From positions 3,348,001 through 3,412,000 of the forward strand of contig JAHNUO010000001.1 in the NCBI GenBank assembly GCA_019787685.1: 64,000 nt of DNA. The letters are read 5' to 3'. Origin of the DNA: Chiua virens (Eukaryota > Basidiomycota > Agaricomycetes > Boletales > Boletaceae). Of this stretch, positions 1 through 10,479 are shown piece after piece (the stretch's first letter is position 1; each line of letters starts with the position of its first letter). The notes below the pieces were generated by a model. That model was not told the DNA's origin and made no database searches. It saw nothing but the letters and a program-made list of their open reading frames with translations. A program made the position numbers and the translations under genes.

Positions 1-575
1 TGTGGCTACAGCTCCCAGCTGGCTAGAACTGACATCCTTTGCATTAGGCCAGTGCTCCTGGTGACATCTCTCTTGTCTCTCAACACTTAGACCTCCCAGC
101 AACACCTCAACAACACTTATGATTATGATGGTCCAGTTAATCCCAATGGCAGATGTCAGTTCCAGTTCACATTGCCCTCTCTCCAGGCTCTCCCCAACAA
201 TCATTTGGACTTTTTGTCCTCTGGCAGTTTTCCACCAATGGGCAGTCTTACTTCTGCTCCCATAGCTCTTTCAACCCCTGGCTGGAGTCCTGATGACAAG
301 ATTATACCCACTTCTATTGTTATCAAGAACATACCTTTTAATGTCAAATGTGAAACCCTCCTTGGTATCATCATATGTCTATCTCCCCTACTCCCTTCTC
401 CAAGCTTTCATCCACTTTCTAGGCATCATTTTCAATTCCTGCCCCCTCAGGAAAGGAACCTCTTGTACCCAGGGACCTTGTATATCTTCAATTACTCCCT
501 TGATCAGCAGGGCTCCTTTTGTGGTTTGTCCTTTGCTAATTTTTGCCAAGCTGCTGATGCTGACACTGTCATTGC
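1..575 (+). pseudogene. Host RRM (RNA-binding) protein gene fragment
   Basis: A plus-strand frame runs from about 91 (after a cacttag acceptor) through polar, glycine/serine-rich sequence into an RNA recognition motif. The RNP2-like segment VIKNIPFNV lies near 327-353 and the RNP1-like segment GSFCGLSFANF near 510-545. The ADAD helix end follows and stops at 575. The RRM is split by a probable intron between about 360 and 480. RRM proteins bind single-stranded RNA through aromatic residues in RNP1 and RNP2. The spacing recalls fungal Pin4/Whi3-like RRM proteins, which is inference from memory of the family. The coding stops abruptly at 576, where the 11-bp tip of a retrotransposon LTR begins, so the C-terminal part of the RRM is missing here. 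Whether the gene is intact to the left of the window cannot be seen. Confidence 0.55.
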
Positions 576-702
576 TGTTACAATAGTCCCGGTTGTGATG
601 GCCAGGTTGACGGCATCAGAAACACAGGTTCTTGTTGATGTATCACTTTCGTTCAGTATCAGTCATCTTGTTGATGTGGATAGAGTTCATGTCCATGGTG
701 TC
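576..702 (-). mobile_element. Outer Ty3/gypsy remnant Y, left part (LTR tip plus gag zinc-knuckle region)
   Basis: Bases 576-586 (TGTTACAATAG) equal the terminal 11 bp of the LTR family found at 868. They are followed directly by sequence matching the minus-strand gag zinc-knuckle region of element A (7310-7430). Nearly the whole 3' LTR and all of pol are therefore deleted in this copy. The gag sequence continues at 9718, after the nested insertions. TSD gtgtc (698-702) marks the insertion point of the solo LTR. Confidence 0.65.
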
Positions 703-867
703 TGTTACAATTTCTTTCTTTTCTTTAACTTGTACTACTTCACTCTACTTGATAGCTAGGTATCCTTATACGTTCATCCATACTTCACTCCCCTTACACT
801 TATGTAACCAGCATCGGGATCACCCAACTGCTTACTCATTCCACTTCTTGTCATTATCTGATGACAT
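703..867 (+). repeat. Solo LTR (plus orientation), left piece
   Basis: This begins TGTTACAATTTC and is homologous to the reverse complement of the LTRs at 868-1576 and 10480-11181. It is interrupted at 867 by element A and resumes at 9175. The solo LTR is flanked by a perfect 5-bp duplication, gtgtc, at 698-702 and 9718-9722. It sits inside the gag of remnant Y, in the opposite orientation to Y. Confidence 0.8.
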
Positions 868-1576
868 TGTTACAATAGCTCTGGGTAGGAACTAGCATAG
901 CCACAAAAGCACTAAGTATTCAAGTGGCTGCGATAACTAGAACAACCACCACTTGATATGTGGTGCGCTATAAGAGTTCAAGGAGGACTGCTGTTAGCGT
1001 ATTGCCAACAGTGGAGACGAGTTAGAACTCAGGTATTGCTGAGAGCATCCTGTTGAGAATCTATACCTGAAGGACCAAGAATCTTTCTCTTGTGATTGAG
1101 GTGGAACGTAGGCATTGACCTAGTGTCGAGGGTTGGATGGTCAAGAAGGCATGGGGGGGTCCCGAGTGGAGCACAGATACTTAGCTAGATTGTGGAGGTC
1201 AAGACTAGTGTACAAGAGTATTGCTGTGACGTATTTATACTATGAGAATAGTGCATGGACCAAGTGTCCAAAAGGGGTGGCCAAGAAGAGCGGAAGGGCG
1301 AACGGCCAAAAGGAGGAATTGTACAATGCAAAGGCAATGGATGATGATGAAGAGGAAATGACTAAGTACGATGCCATTGGATGATGATGAGAGAGGAATG
1401 AGTAAAGGCAATGCTATTGGATGATGATGTGAAAGGAAAAGCGTAAGCATTTGGGTGATGCCGATGCTGGTTATGTAAAGGTGAAAAGAGACGAAGTACG
1501 GATGAACATATGAGGATACCTAGGTATCAAGTAAAGAGAAGTAGTACAAGTCAAAGAAAAGAAAGAAATTGTAACA
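868..1576 (-). repeat. 3' LTR of element A
   Basis: On the minus strand it runs TGTTACAATTTC to CTATTGTAACA, with TG..CA ends. A TATAAATA-type box and the predicted R start are present as in the 5' LTR. Sequence just inside it (1577 onward, plus strand ttacccccgg) gives a short purine run on the element strand, the likely polypurine tract. Confidence 0.85.
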
Positions 1577-1738
1577 TTACCCCCGGAGTATGATCAAAGC
1601 ACCCTGCAAAGATCATCTCTAGAAATTGAACAAATCCCTGATAGGACTGCCTGTGATATTGGCATAGCCCTTGTCGTCGATGGGGTCATCACATGGGGAC
1701 ACCAAGCATTGATCAGGAGACACGGAACATTGGGGCGC

Positions 1739-2359
1739 TGTTACAACTTTTCTCTTTTGCCTTGTCAACCCCATTTCTCCAATGGACTCTTACTTAGCTC
1801 TTCCGCTCTATGACCCACTCCCCGTACTTATGGAGATCATATCGCTCCATAGCATGGTAGCTTTCTTTGTTCTTTGATTGGTTGTCATTTGTATGACTCC
1901 CTCTTCTCACGAAGTACCCCTACTTCACCTTTGTTCCCTTTGCTTGGTTTCACTCTTCATTGGAACACCCCATTTATCATAGTATAAATACCTTGCAGCG
2001 ATACTCCCTCTGTACCACTTACTTCTGTAGTACCCGCAATCTAGCTGAGTATCTCTGCTCTACTTGCCACAGCACCTGTGACCACTCAACCAGACTACTC
2101 CTAGTCCTACTTGAACACTCAGACTCATCATAGTCAACCCTCAACCCTCAACCGTCTCTCAGGTATAGATTCCCAACCAGACAACTCTCAGCAATGCCTG
2201 AGTTTTCACTCGTCTCTCTGGTAGCAATCCGCTGACCAGAAACCCTCATTCAACTCTTCAGCACACCACGTATCAAGTGGTGGTTGTTTGGTTATCGCAG
2301 CCACTTGCTACTTGGCACTTTTGCGGCTATGCTAGGTCCTACCTGGAACTATCGTAACA
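1739..2359 (+). repeat. Solo LTR of a related, older subfamily inside element A
   Basis: It begins TGTTACAACTT and ends ATCGTAACA. It contains the block around gtataaatacc and the family-specific 3' third seen in the other LTRs, but is shorter (621 bp) and more diverged. Flanks are ggcgc (1734-1738) and ggtgc (2360-2364), a 5-bp duplication with one C/T difference. It lies in the opposite orientation to A, between A's 3' LTR and its post-chromodomain region. Confidence 0.7.
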
Positions 2360-3291
2360 GGTGCAGAGTGGTGGGCTCGTTGAGGTGGGGGTACAGGGAG
2401 TATGGCACAGCAGTTACAGCAGGATAAGGAGGACAAGTTCATTGACGAGCATGAGGTAGAGGGGATAGCGGGGCAAGGAGAGCGTCGGCTCCAGGTGAAC
2501 CCAGCAGCGACAGGAGTAAGTCAGTTGGCCAGGGGGATATGAGTGCATACCCGAGGAGATCGTCCAGGACACCAGGATTGGATATGGCCAGGGGACCAGG
2601 TGAGGCAAATGGGGCACTGGTACATGCCGCATTTAATGCAAATGTGTCTGAGTTTGCAGCACTCGAAGCAGGCCTCATGATAATGGGGATGGTTGTCAGG
2701 GAGGGATACCTGACCGGTCCGAAAAAAATGTTAGGCCTCGGTGCAGTTGGCTGTGATCATCTCTTCTGTGAATGGAGCAGAAGAGGCAGAGGGCGTGGAT
2801 GGTTGGGTGAGGGATTTGGAGGAGGTGGCGATGTGCAAGGAGAGTTCCGCTTGATAGTGGTAGAGGTCCTCAAGGAATTCACCCATCTGCATCTGATGCA
2901 GGGCGTGCTCTAAGTAGGCACGGATGCGGTCATGGATCTATCCAGCAATAGCCAAGAGATAGCAGGAGTTGCGGTTGGGGCCAAGGAGGTCCAACTGGAC
3001 AAAGGTAAGGCACTCGCACTGGAGTTAGGAGAAGTATAGGGTGTTCAGGGGGGAGTTCAGGTCTAGGTGGAGTTTGATGGGGAAGGCCATCATGGGATCT
3101 AGGATGAGGTCCCACATGTGATGAAAGTACTTGGGGGTCGATGAGGAAGAGTGTATAGTGTGGGAGTAATAGGGAAGGTCTACCAACACAATAGGTGGAC
3201 GAATAGAATCAGGAATAGGAGTAGGAGTAGGCCATTGAGAAGGGGCTCCCCATCTGGCATCTGCAGCTGCTGAAGCAGCTGGAGAAGGGGG
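2360..3291 (-). pseudogene. Element A post-chromodomain region with an extra CCHC zinc knuckle
   Basis: On the minus strand, downstream of the chromodomain, a broken frame is still recognisable. At about 2620-2680 it reads CFECCKLRHICIKC, a perfect C-X2-C-X4-H-X4-C zinc knuckle, preceded by HPHYHEA and followed by a second cysteine pair (CPIC) and WSPGH. Zinc knuckles bind single-stranded nucleic acid and in retroelements normally lie in Gag, so a second one after the chromodomain is unusual. Upstream, toward 2950, an amphipathic segment rich in L, H and Q (ALHQMQMGEFLEDLYHYQ) precedes it. Stops and a poorly defined start make this a relic. It could be the C-terminal part of Pol or a separate third frame. 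Confidence 0.5.
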
Positions 3292-6200
3292 TCAGGTGGA
3301 GTCCATGAGAGAGGACTCGGAGAAGAGAGAAGAGACATTGGTGATGTGGGTCACTGGTGGTGGGAGCAGGCAGTGGGGCATTGACATGGTGGGAGTGAAG
3401 ATGGGAATAGAGTGGATAATTTCATTTTCAAAGTCGGGTGTGGTGCAGGAGCGGTAGGACATTACAGCTTTGATGGAGACTGGCAGTGGTGGTCTGAGCA
3501 GTGAGCAAGGTGGTCGTGGTGGCGGTTGGGCAGGGGTGGAAATGGAGTGGATAGAGGGGAAATCCTTGGGGTGGCCCTGCTTATAAGTGTCGACCATGTC
3601 CTTGGCATTTCCTAAGTTGGATTCGGGTTCCCATGAGTCATTGGAGGCAGAGTATCCTTTCCATTGGATCAGGAACTTGCAGTTCTGTGGGTTCTTGGAG
3701 TGATTCAAGATCCACTCGATCTCGTATTCTTCTTCACCTGCGATAATGTCAGGTGGTGGTTTCAGGAAATTCGGGCCATAGGTTTCTGTTTCACAATAGG
3801 GCAATAACAGTGAAGCATGGAAGACCGGGTGGATCTTCCAGGTCTTGGGAAGGCAGAGATGGTAGGTGAGTGGAGAAAGGTCTTCCGTGATGGTAAAAGG
3901 TCCTTCTCGGCAAGATGCAAGTCTCAGGGAGATGAGTTCCTATTTCAAATTGCAGGCTTCCAGCCAAACCTGATTTCCCTTTGCAAAGGGTTTGAACTTC
4001 TTAAAGGAGCAGGCTTGCATGGCTTGGTGGGCAAGTTCGTGGGCAGCAAGTACTTCATTGCAGGTGGCTGAGAGGGTTTTGAGGTGTTCCTCAACAGTGG
4101 GGAGTTTTTTTCTGTGATGATGGTGGGTAAAGGTCAGGGTTCATAGCCCACCATGAGGAAGAATGGTGATTTCCCTGTGACAGAGTGAGGGCGGTGGTTG
4201 TGTGCAAATTCAGCCATAGGGAGTAGATCGGCCCAAGACACAGGGTTGTTCTGGCAATACATGAGCAGATCGGTTTTGATTTCTTGGTTGACATGCTCAG
4301 TTTCGCCATCTGATTGGGGGTAATAGGCCGTGGAGAGGGAGAGGCGATAACTGATGAGTCATGTGAGTTCCTTAGCAAAAGTGGAGGCAAATTGCAGACT
4401 GTGATCAGAGATGATTTTGTCATAAAGGCCGAACCACATGTATACCTTGTGGAAAAAAAGACAGGCTATACCTGCAGAGTCAGCGGTTTTCACAGTTGGG
4501 CAAAGAATTACCCATTTCATAAGGTGGTGGTCGACCACGACCATAAGAGAATCATAGCCCTCCGCAGAGGTGGGCAGATCTGTGATAAGATCCACAGAAA
4601 TGTCTGGAATGGGTGAGAACATGCAGAGGGGATTAGAGAGAGGGGCAGTGTGATTGGGTGTGTGTTGACCTTCTGCTGCTGGCAGGTGGTGCAACCGGAG
4701 ACATAGGAACAGACAAAGGAGGTGAGGCCGGGCCACCAGAATTCGGCGGCAACCAGCTGGTGAGTCTTCAAGAAGGCAGGGTGCCTGGCAGAGTGTGAGT
4801 CGTGATGGTGAGCAACAATCTGTTGCTGGAGGTTAAAGTTGGGAGGAACGTAGATATGGCCCTGATAGGTCAGGATGCCAGCATCATACTTCCAGTCAGA
4901 GAGGCAGGTGTGGAAGGACGAGGGGAGGCCACTGTCCATTGCATTCAAGGTGTTGAGGACAAGGGGATCATCGGCCGAGGACTTGGCAATGAGGGATTGG
5001 AGGTCGAGAGTAATGAGATTGACAAAAACATCATTAGGAAGGAGGGTGACATGTTCATTGTTGGAATCAGGGATGATATGGTTGGGATGACAGAAGAGCA
5101 TGTCAGGACCATCAAGGAGTTTGCTGGGGACGTGGGAAAACATCAAGTCGAAGTTGGCAAGGTCAAGGAGCCAATGAGATTGTCAGCAGTTCAAGTTCTG
5201 GGGTTGATGGAAGTATGTCAGGTTCTTGTGGTCAGAGAAGACCATTATGGGGTGGGCACTGCCACAAAGGTGGTGACGCCAGGCCTTGAGGGATTGGATA
5301 ACTGCTAGGAGTTCCTGATCGTAGATATCGTAGTTTCTCTCTATAGCATTGAAGGACTGTGAGAGGTAGGAGCAGGGTTTCCAGTCACTGTTGATATCAG
5401 TTTGGAGGAGGACACCACCGGTCGGATACTTGGATGCGTCCGTGGCGATGGCAAAGGGTCGAGAGGTGTCAGGAAACTGGAGAACCAGATCCGTGGTAAA
5501 AGCCTTTTTGAGGTGTTCAAAGGTGGTGGCCTGAGGGGGTCCCCAAGTCCAAGGAGCGTCTTTCTGTGTGAGATTGATGAGGGGGTGAGCGATGGTTGAG
5601 TAGTTGGGAATGAACTGACAGTAGAAGTTGGCGAAGCCCATGAAAGACCAGACATCTTTGAGCTTGGCGGGAGTTGGCCAATTGGCAATGCCAGCGACTT
5701 TGACAGGGTCCATGAGTTCACCAGGGTGAGTGATCATCCCTATATTCCACTTCTGTGGTGGTGAAGTGGCATTTCTCAAGTTTAAGGTGAAGATCAAGTT
5801 CCTTCATGCGGGTGAGGACATGTTTGGTGTGCTCCATATGCTCTGCCTCATTCTCGGAGAAGATCAAGAGGTTGTCCATGTAGATGACAAGCCAACCTTC
5901 AGTGATCATGTTGTGAAAGGAGTTGTTCATGAACCGTTGGAAGGTGGCAGGGGAGTTAGTTAGTCCAAAGAATATGACCGTGGGTTCGAGGAGACTGCAG
6001 TGGGTGATGAAGGCAGCCTTCCATTGGTGTCCATCCTTGATGTGGACATTGTTATAACCCCATTGGACATCAAACTTGGTGAAAAGCTTAGCGTCTTTGA
6101 GTTTGTCAACAAGGTTGGTGATCAAGGGCAAAGGGTAGGCATTGTGAACAGTATGTTCATTGATGTAGCAGTAGTCCTGGCAGGGACAGAGTTTGCCATC

Positions 6201-7119
6201 CTTTTTCTTGACAAAGAAGAAGGAAGAGGCCTGTGGGGAGTTAGAGGGACAAATCTTACCATTGGTGAGGTGTTCATTGATGAATTCATCAGTGGCTTTT
6301 TGTTCATCAGGGAACAAGGGATAAACTTTCCCAACCTTGGGTTGGAATGAGTCCTTGAGATGGATCTCATGGTCACAGGATCAGGATGGGAACATTTGGT
6401 TGAAGGGTTCCTTCACAAATACAGATTCGAATTCCAAGTACTCCGAAGGGAGGGTGACCTTGGCTTTGGGAGCCGCAGCTGCAAGGGAGGTGGCATTGGT
6501 TAGCTTCTTGGGTTGAGTAGTCCAAATGAAGTGTTGCCCTGCATGCATGACGTGGTTCACAGAGTGTTGCATGAAGCCTATTGTGAAGTAATAGTCATAG
6601 AGTTTTCCATCCCAGATGAGATTGATGTTGAGGTGGCAAACCAGGTGGTTCAGTGGGGATGGGCGAGTTTGGCAGAGTGGTGGGGTTCGTTGGTGGTGAT
6701 TGGAGGGAGGTCAGGTTCGGGAACGGTGATGGTGATGGTCTTAGTGACCCAGTTGATGATGGGGTTGGTCACTTTGAGCCAAGGGAGTCCAAGGATAACA
6801 TTTTCAGAACCACAGTGGATGATGTGGAACTTTACACGTTGGAGCACTCCGCCAAGAGCGATCCAGAGGGTGGTGGTGAATTTGATATCACCGTTTTTGT
6901 TCATGGTAGCGTCAACGTTCCTAACTGGGATTGGCTTCAGAAGACGCTCTTTGGGGAATGCCAGTTGATACAGTTGATCCTGGCCCCTGAGTCAATGAGG
7001 GCATGGGTGTCAACATCTTTGGAGGTAGCAGTAGCATTCAATCTAATGGGAATTTGCATATATTGAGAGGAGAGCTCAGCTACTAGTACATGGTTACGAG
7101 AATGGGAAGATACCAGCAT
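3292..7119 (-). pseudogene. pol: Element A pol: protease, RT, RNase H, integrase, chromodomain (broken)
   Basis: Reading from 7119 down: the aspartic protease shows ALIDSGA (about 7010); RT follows at 6317-5718 with the palm motif YMDN instead of YxDD; then RNase H (about 5480-5183); then the integrase zinc module, with paired His and the CTTC pair (about 4860-4730); then the catalytic core with SVDLITDLP, ISDHSLQFAS and DGETEHVNQE (4640-4270). The chromodomain lies at about 3735-3560 (FLIQWKGY, DSWEPESNL). The frame shifts several times and contains stops, so no continuous protein is made. The Asp-to-Asn change in the RT motif would itself abolish catalysis. In active relatives Pol copies the RNA and inserts the DNA, with the chromodomain guiding it to chromatin. 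Confidence 0.85.
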
Positions 7120-7149
7120 TGAATCAGTCTTCCTCCTTAAAAACCCGTG

Positions 7150-8290
7150 ACCGGAGTGGTCACTTTGTTGATGCTCATGGCGTTCTCTTCGTCGTTGTCT
7201 TCTACTTCAACGAGAGCTGGCATGGGTTCTTGTTTGGGTTCTGCTTTCCGCACCTTCTTGGAGGTAGATGTGGGAATAGTTGAAGATTTGGTTGCAAAGA
7301 CCGGGCAGGAGGACATGCAATGGCCAGGTTGTCGGCATCAGAAGCAGAGGTTGTTTTTGAAGCATCGCTTGCGCTCCGCTTCGGTCATCTTGGGGATACA
7401 GATGGTGTCTACATCCATGGTGTCAGGGTCTCACTCCTTCTTGTGAGGGGGGTTGTCATGGAAAACGACGGCAGCAGGGGGTTTCTTGTTTCGACAGGCG
7501 ATCTCGTTGGCATGCTCCTATTGGGTTTTGAAATGCATGGCTTGGGTATACCACTTGTCAATTGTGGTAGGGACCGTGTCCATGCCTTGGATGCACCTTA
7601 TGAGAGAGGGGGATAGACCAGCCACAAAGAAATTGATGAGAACAGAATCAGACCCGGTAAGGCCTGCGGTGGCGACTTTGTTGTGGAAGGAGGAGATGTA
7701 GGCAGGGACATCTTCGTTTTTGGTGATGTGGGTGGTTGAGAGCCAGGCGATTGTGTCACCCTTGGTGTCATGGTGTTTGAAGTCCTTTTGGAACTCCTGT
7801 TGCCAGTTGGCCCATGTCCCAAAGGATTGGAGCAGAATGGACTTTGTGCAGAAGGTGTCAGCCCAGGTTTTGGCTGATCCTTTGGTCATGAATGAGAGGG
7901 TGAAGGCCACTCGCTTGTTGTTCGAGTGGTAGATGGCATCATTGATGAAGAGGTAGGTGGCAACGTAGTTGAGCCAGGGTATGGCACGGTCGTAGGACCT
8001 ATCAAAGGTGGAGGGTTTTCTGAGATGAAGCTTGACTGCCTTACTAGACATGTTGCTAGACAAGGTGGTGGGGATAGGGTTTGGTGGTAGTACTGAAGGA
8101 TGGATAATGGATAGGTTTGGGTTCTAGGTTGATGGTGGTCCGGGGTTGGGTCTCCAAGGAGTAGTAGGGGTTCCTATGGAGGCAAGGGCAGGGATGTCAA
8201 GGGAGATAATGAGCCATTCAGCTAATTGCTGGGTCTCGTCGTCATAGTCAAGGTGTTTGACATTGATGTCGAGGTCTTCCTCCTGGGGTT
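7150..8290 (-). pseudogene. gag: Element A gag (broken)
   Basis: The capsid-like region is open from an ATG at 8051 to 7518 (MSSKAVKLHLRKPSTF start; typical gag helices with WADTF, WQQEFQKDF). A zinc knuckle follows at about 7370-7315, with pattern C-X2-C-X4-H-X4-C, but its X2 contains an in-frame TGA. Upstream of the ATG an acidic segment (about 8290-8105, DLDYDDETQQLAEWL) is in the same frame and separated only by a TAG near 8100, so the ancestral Gag probably began further upstream. Remnant Y (9718-10370) has the same capsid region with a different set of lesions. Gag forms the particle that packages the element's RNA. Confidence 0.8.
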
Positions 8291-8446
8291 CAGAAGGTAG
8301 GGTTGAAGGTTCAGGGTTGTTGTCAGATAAATCAGATGAAGGTGTGTTAGTTGTCCGAAGACTCCAACTAGGGTTCAGGGTTGGATGGGTGGAAGGTCAT
8401 CCGGCAATGGTGGGCAGCAGACTGTGCAGAGGCAGGCTGTACGAAG

Positions 8447-8457
8447 AGTCTTGATCT
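8447..8457 (-). promoter_or_regulatory. Element A self-priming primer-binding site
   Basis: Two bases inside the 5' LTR edge, the minus strand reads AGATCAAGACT. This is the exact reverse complement of AGTCTTGATCT (8799-8789 in the 5' LTR), which begins 33 nt downstream of the start of the TATAAATA box (8832-8825). That is where transcription should start. No tRNA-type TGG start is present. The arrangement matches Tf1-type self-priming, in which the first 11 nt of the transcript fold back as primer. Confidence 0.65.
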
Positions 8458-8459
8458 TA

Positions 8460-9169
8460 TGTTACGATAGCTCCAGGTAGGAACTAGCATAGCCACAAAA
8501 GCACTAAGTATTCAAGTGGCTGTGATAACTAGAACAACCATCACTTGATATGTGGTGTGCTATATGAGTTCAAGGAGGACTGCTGTTAGCGTATTGCCAA
8601 CAGTGGAGATGAGTTAGAACTCAGGCATTGCTGAGAGTATCCTGTTGAGAATCTATACCTGAAGGACCAAGGGCCTTCCTCTTGTGATTGAGGTGGAATG
8701 TAGGCATTGGCCTAGTGTCGAGGGTTGGATGGTCAAGGAGGAATGGGGGGGGTCCTGAGTGGAGCAGAGATACTCAGCTAGATTGCGGAGATCAAGACTA
8801 GTGTACAAGAGTATTGCTACAACGTATTTATACCACAAGAGTAGTGCATGGACCAAGTGTCCAAAAGGGGTGGCCAAGAAGAGCGGAAGGGCCAAAGGCC
8901 AAAAGGAGGAATTATACAATGCAAAGGCAACGGATGATGACGAAGAGGAAATGACTAAGTACGATGCCATTGGATGATGATGAGAGAGGAATGAGTAAAT
9001 GCAATGCCATCAGATGATGACATGAAAGGAAAAGTGTAAGCATTTGGGTGATGCTGATGCTGGTTATGTAAAGGTAAAAAGAGACGAAGTATGGATGAAC
9101 ATACGAGGATACCTAGGTATTGAGTAAAGAGAAGTAGTACAAGTCAAAGAAAAGAAAGAAATTGTAATA
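8460..9169 (-). repeat. 5' LTR of element A
   Basis: This is the 710-bp partner of 868-1576. On the element strand it begins TATTACAATTTC, its first CA-complement altered to TA, and ends CTATCGTAACA. It contains the TATAAATA box (minus strand 8832-8825) and the predicted transcription start at 8799. The flanking duplication gacat is at 9170-9174. Differences from the 3' LTR are mostly transitions. Confidence 0.85.
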
Positions 9170-9174
9170 GACAT

Positions 9175-9717
9175 TGTTCTTACTCATTTCTTTTCACATC
9201 ATCATCTGATGGCATTGTACTTAGTCATTTTATCTTCATCACCATCCGTTGCCTTCACCTCATATGATTCCTCCTTTTGGCCTTTCACCCTTCTGCTCTT
9301 TGTGGCCACCCCTTTTGGACATTTGGTCTGTGCACAATTCTTGTAGTATAAATACCCTGCAGCGATACTCCTGTACACTAGTCTTGATCTCTGCAATCTA
9401 GCTAAGTATCACTGCTCTACTCAGGAATACCCCTGTGACCCCTGAACCACTTGACCCTCAACACTAGGCCAACACCTACATTCCACCTCAATCACAAGAG
9501 GCAGCCCTTGGTCCCTTTGGTATAGATTCCCAACCAGACACCTCAGCAACGCCTGAGTTCTCACTTGACTCGCTGGTAGCAACCTGCTGACCAGCAACTC
9601 CTTGTTCAACTCATCCAGCACACCACATACCAAGTGGTGGTTGTTTGAGTTATCACAGCCACTTGGTACTTAGTGCTTTTGTAGCTACGCTAGTTCCTAC
9701 CCAGAGCTATTGTAACA
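9175..9717 (+). repeat. Solo LTR (plus orientation), right piece
   Basis: This continues the LTR begun at 703-867 after the element A insertion. It contains gtataaatacc (about 9347), the AGTCTTGATCT predicted RNA start (about 9382) and ends TATTGTAACA at 9717. TSD gtgtc follows at 9718-9722. Joining 703-867 to this piece restores a colinear match to the LTR at 10480-11181. Confidence 0.8.
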
Positions 9718-10479
9718 GTGTCAGGGTCTCATTCCTTTTTGTGGGAAGGAGAGGGAGAGTCATGGAAGACAACAGTGGCAGCAGGCTTCTTGTTGCAATG
9801 AGCAATTTCATCTGTGCACTCCCACTGTGTCTTGAAATGAACAGCCTGGGTGTACCACTTGTCGATGGTCATGGGTATGGTGTCCATTCCCTGGATCCTT
9901 CACATAAGTGAGGGAGGAAGGCCAGCAGTGAAGAAGGTGATTAGAACTGAATCCGATCTGGTAAGGGTGATGGTGGCAACCTTGTTGCAGAACAAGGAGA
10001 TATAAGAGGGTACATCCTCATTGTGGGTTACCCTGGTGGTGGAGAGCCAGGCAATAACATTGCCCTGGGTGTCATGGTGTTCAAAGTCCTTTTGGAACTC
10101 CATCTGCCAGTCAGTCCACTTCCCAACAGAGCAGAGAGGAATAGCCTTGGCATGGAATGTATTGGCCCAAGTTTTAGTGAATCCCTCTGTCATAAACAAA
10201 AGGGCGAAGGGAACATGTTTGTTGTCAGTGTCGTAGATGGGGTCATTGATGAAGATATAAATTGTGACATCATTGAGCCATGGTATGGCACAGTCGTAGG
10301 ACCCATCAAAGGTGGAGGGTTTGCTGAGGTGAAGCTCGACAGCTTTACTAGACATGTTGCTAGTAGACAAGGTGATAAGCAGTAGGAGTGGTGCTGGGGT
10401 GTAGACGATGGCTGGGTGTCAGATTGATGCTGGTCCAGGAATAGGGTCCCTTGGGTCATAGGTGATGCAAATGAGGCAA
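9718..10479 (-). pseudogene. gag: Remnant Y gag, N-terminal part
   Basis: The minus frame 10370-9900 encodes a capsid region clearly homologous to element A's Gag (MSSKAVELHLSKPSTFDGSY start; FQKDFEHHDTQGNVIAWLST). It continues with a frame break to 9718 and resumes at 702 after the nested insertions. Upstream, 10371-10479 matches the leader just before A's gag ATG, but the match stops at the LTR at 10480, so the primer-binding site and original 5' LTR of Y are absent. No zinc knuckle is left in frame. Confidence 0.75.

Larger units (their letters stand above)
868..9169 (-). mobile_element. Element A: full-length chromodomain Ty3/gypsy retrotransposon (decayed)
   Basis: Two LTRs of about 710 bp (868-1576 and 8460-9169) flank a minus-strand gag-protease-RT-RNase H-integrase-chromodomain order. 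The 5-bp duplication gacat lies at 863-867 and 9170-9174. The element interrupts a plus-oriented LTR of its own family. The coding frames carry several stops and frameshifts and the two LTRs differ at many sites, so this is an old, inactive copy. An insertion (solo LTR 1739-2359) lies in its 3' region. The chromodomain and the integrase before it place it among the fungal chromoviruses. Confidence 0.9.

Noticed and set aside
172..759. A single 195-codon plus-strand gene
   Set aside because: It runs from RRM coding through an intron-like stretch into antisense gag and LTR sequence; only the part before 576 is gene sequence.
2539..2913. A 124-codon plus-strand frame
   Set aside because: It is antisense to the recognisable zinc-knuckle coding of element A and has low-complexity glycine-rich sequence.
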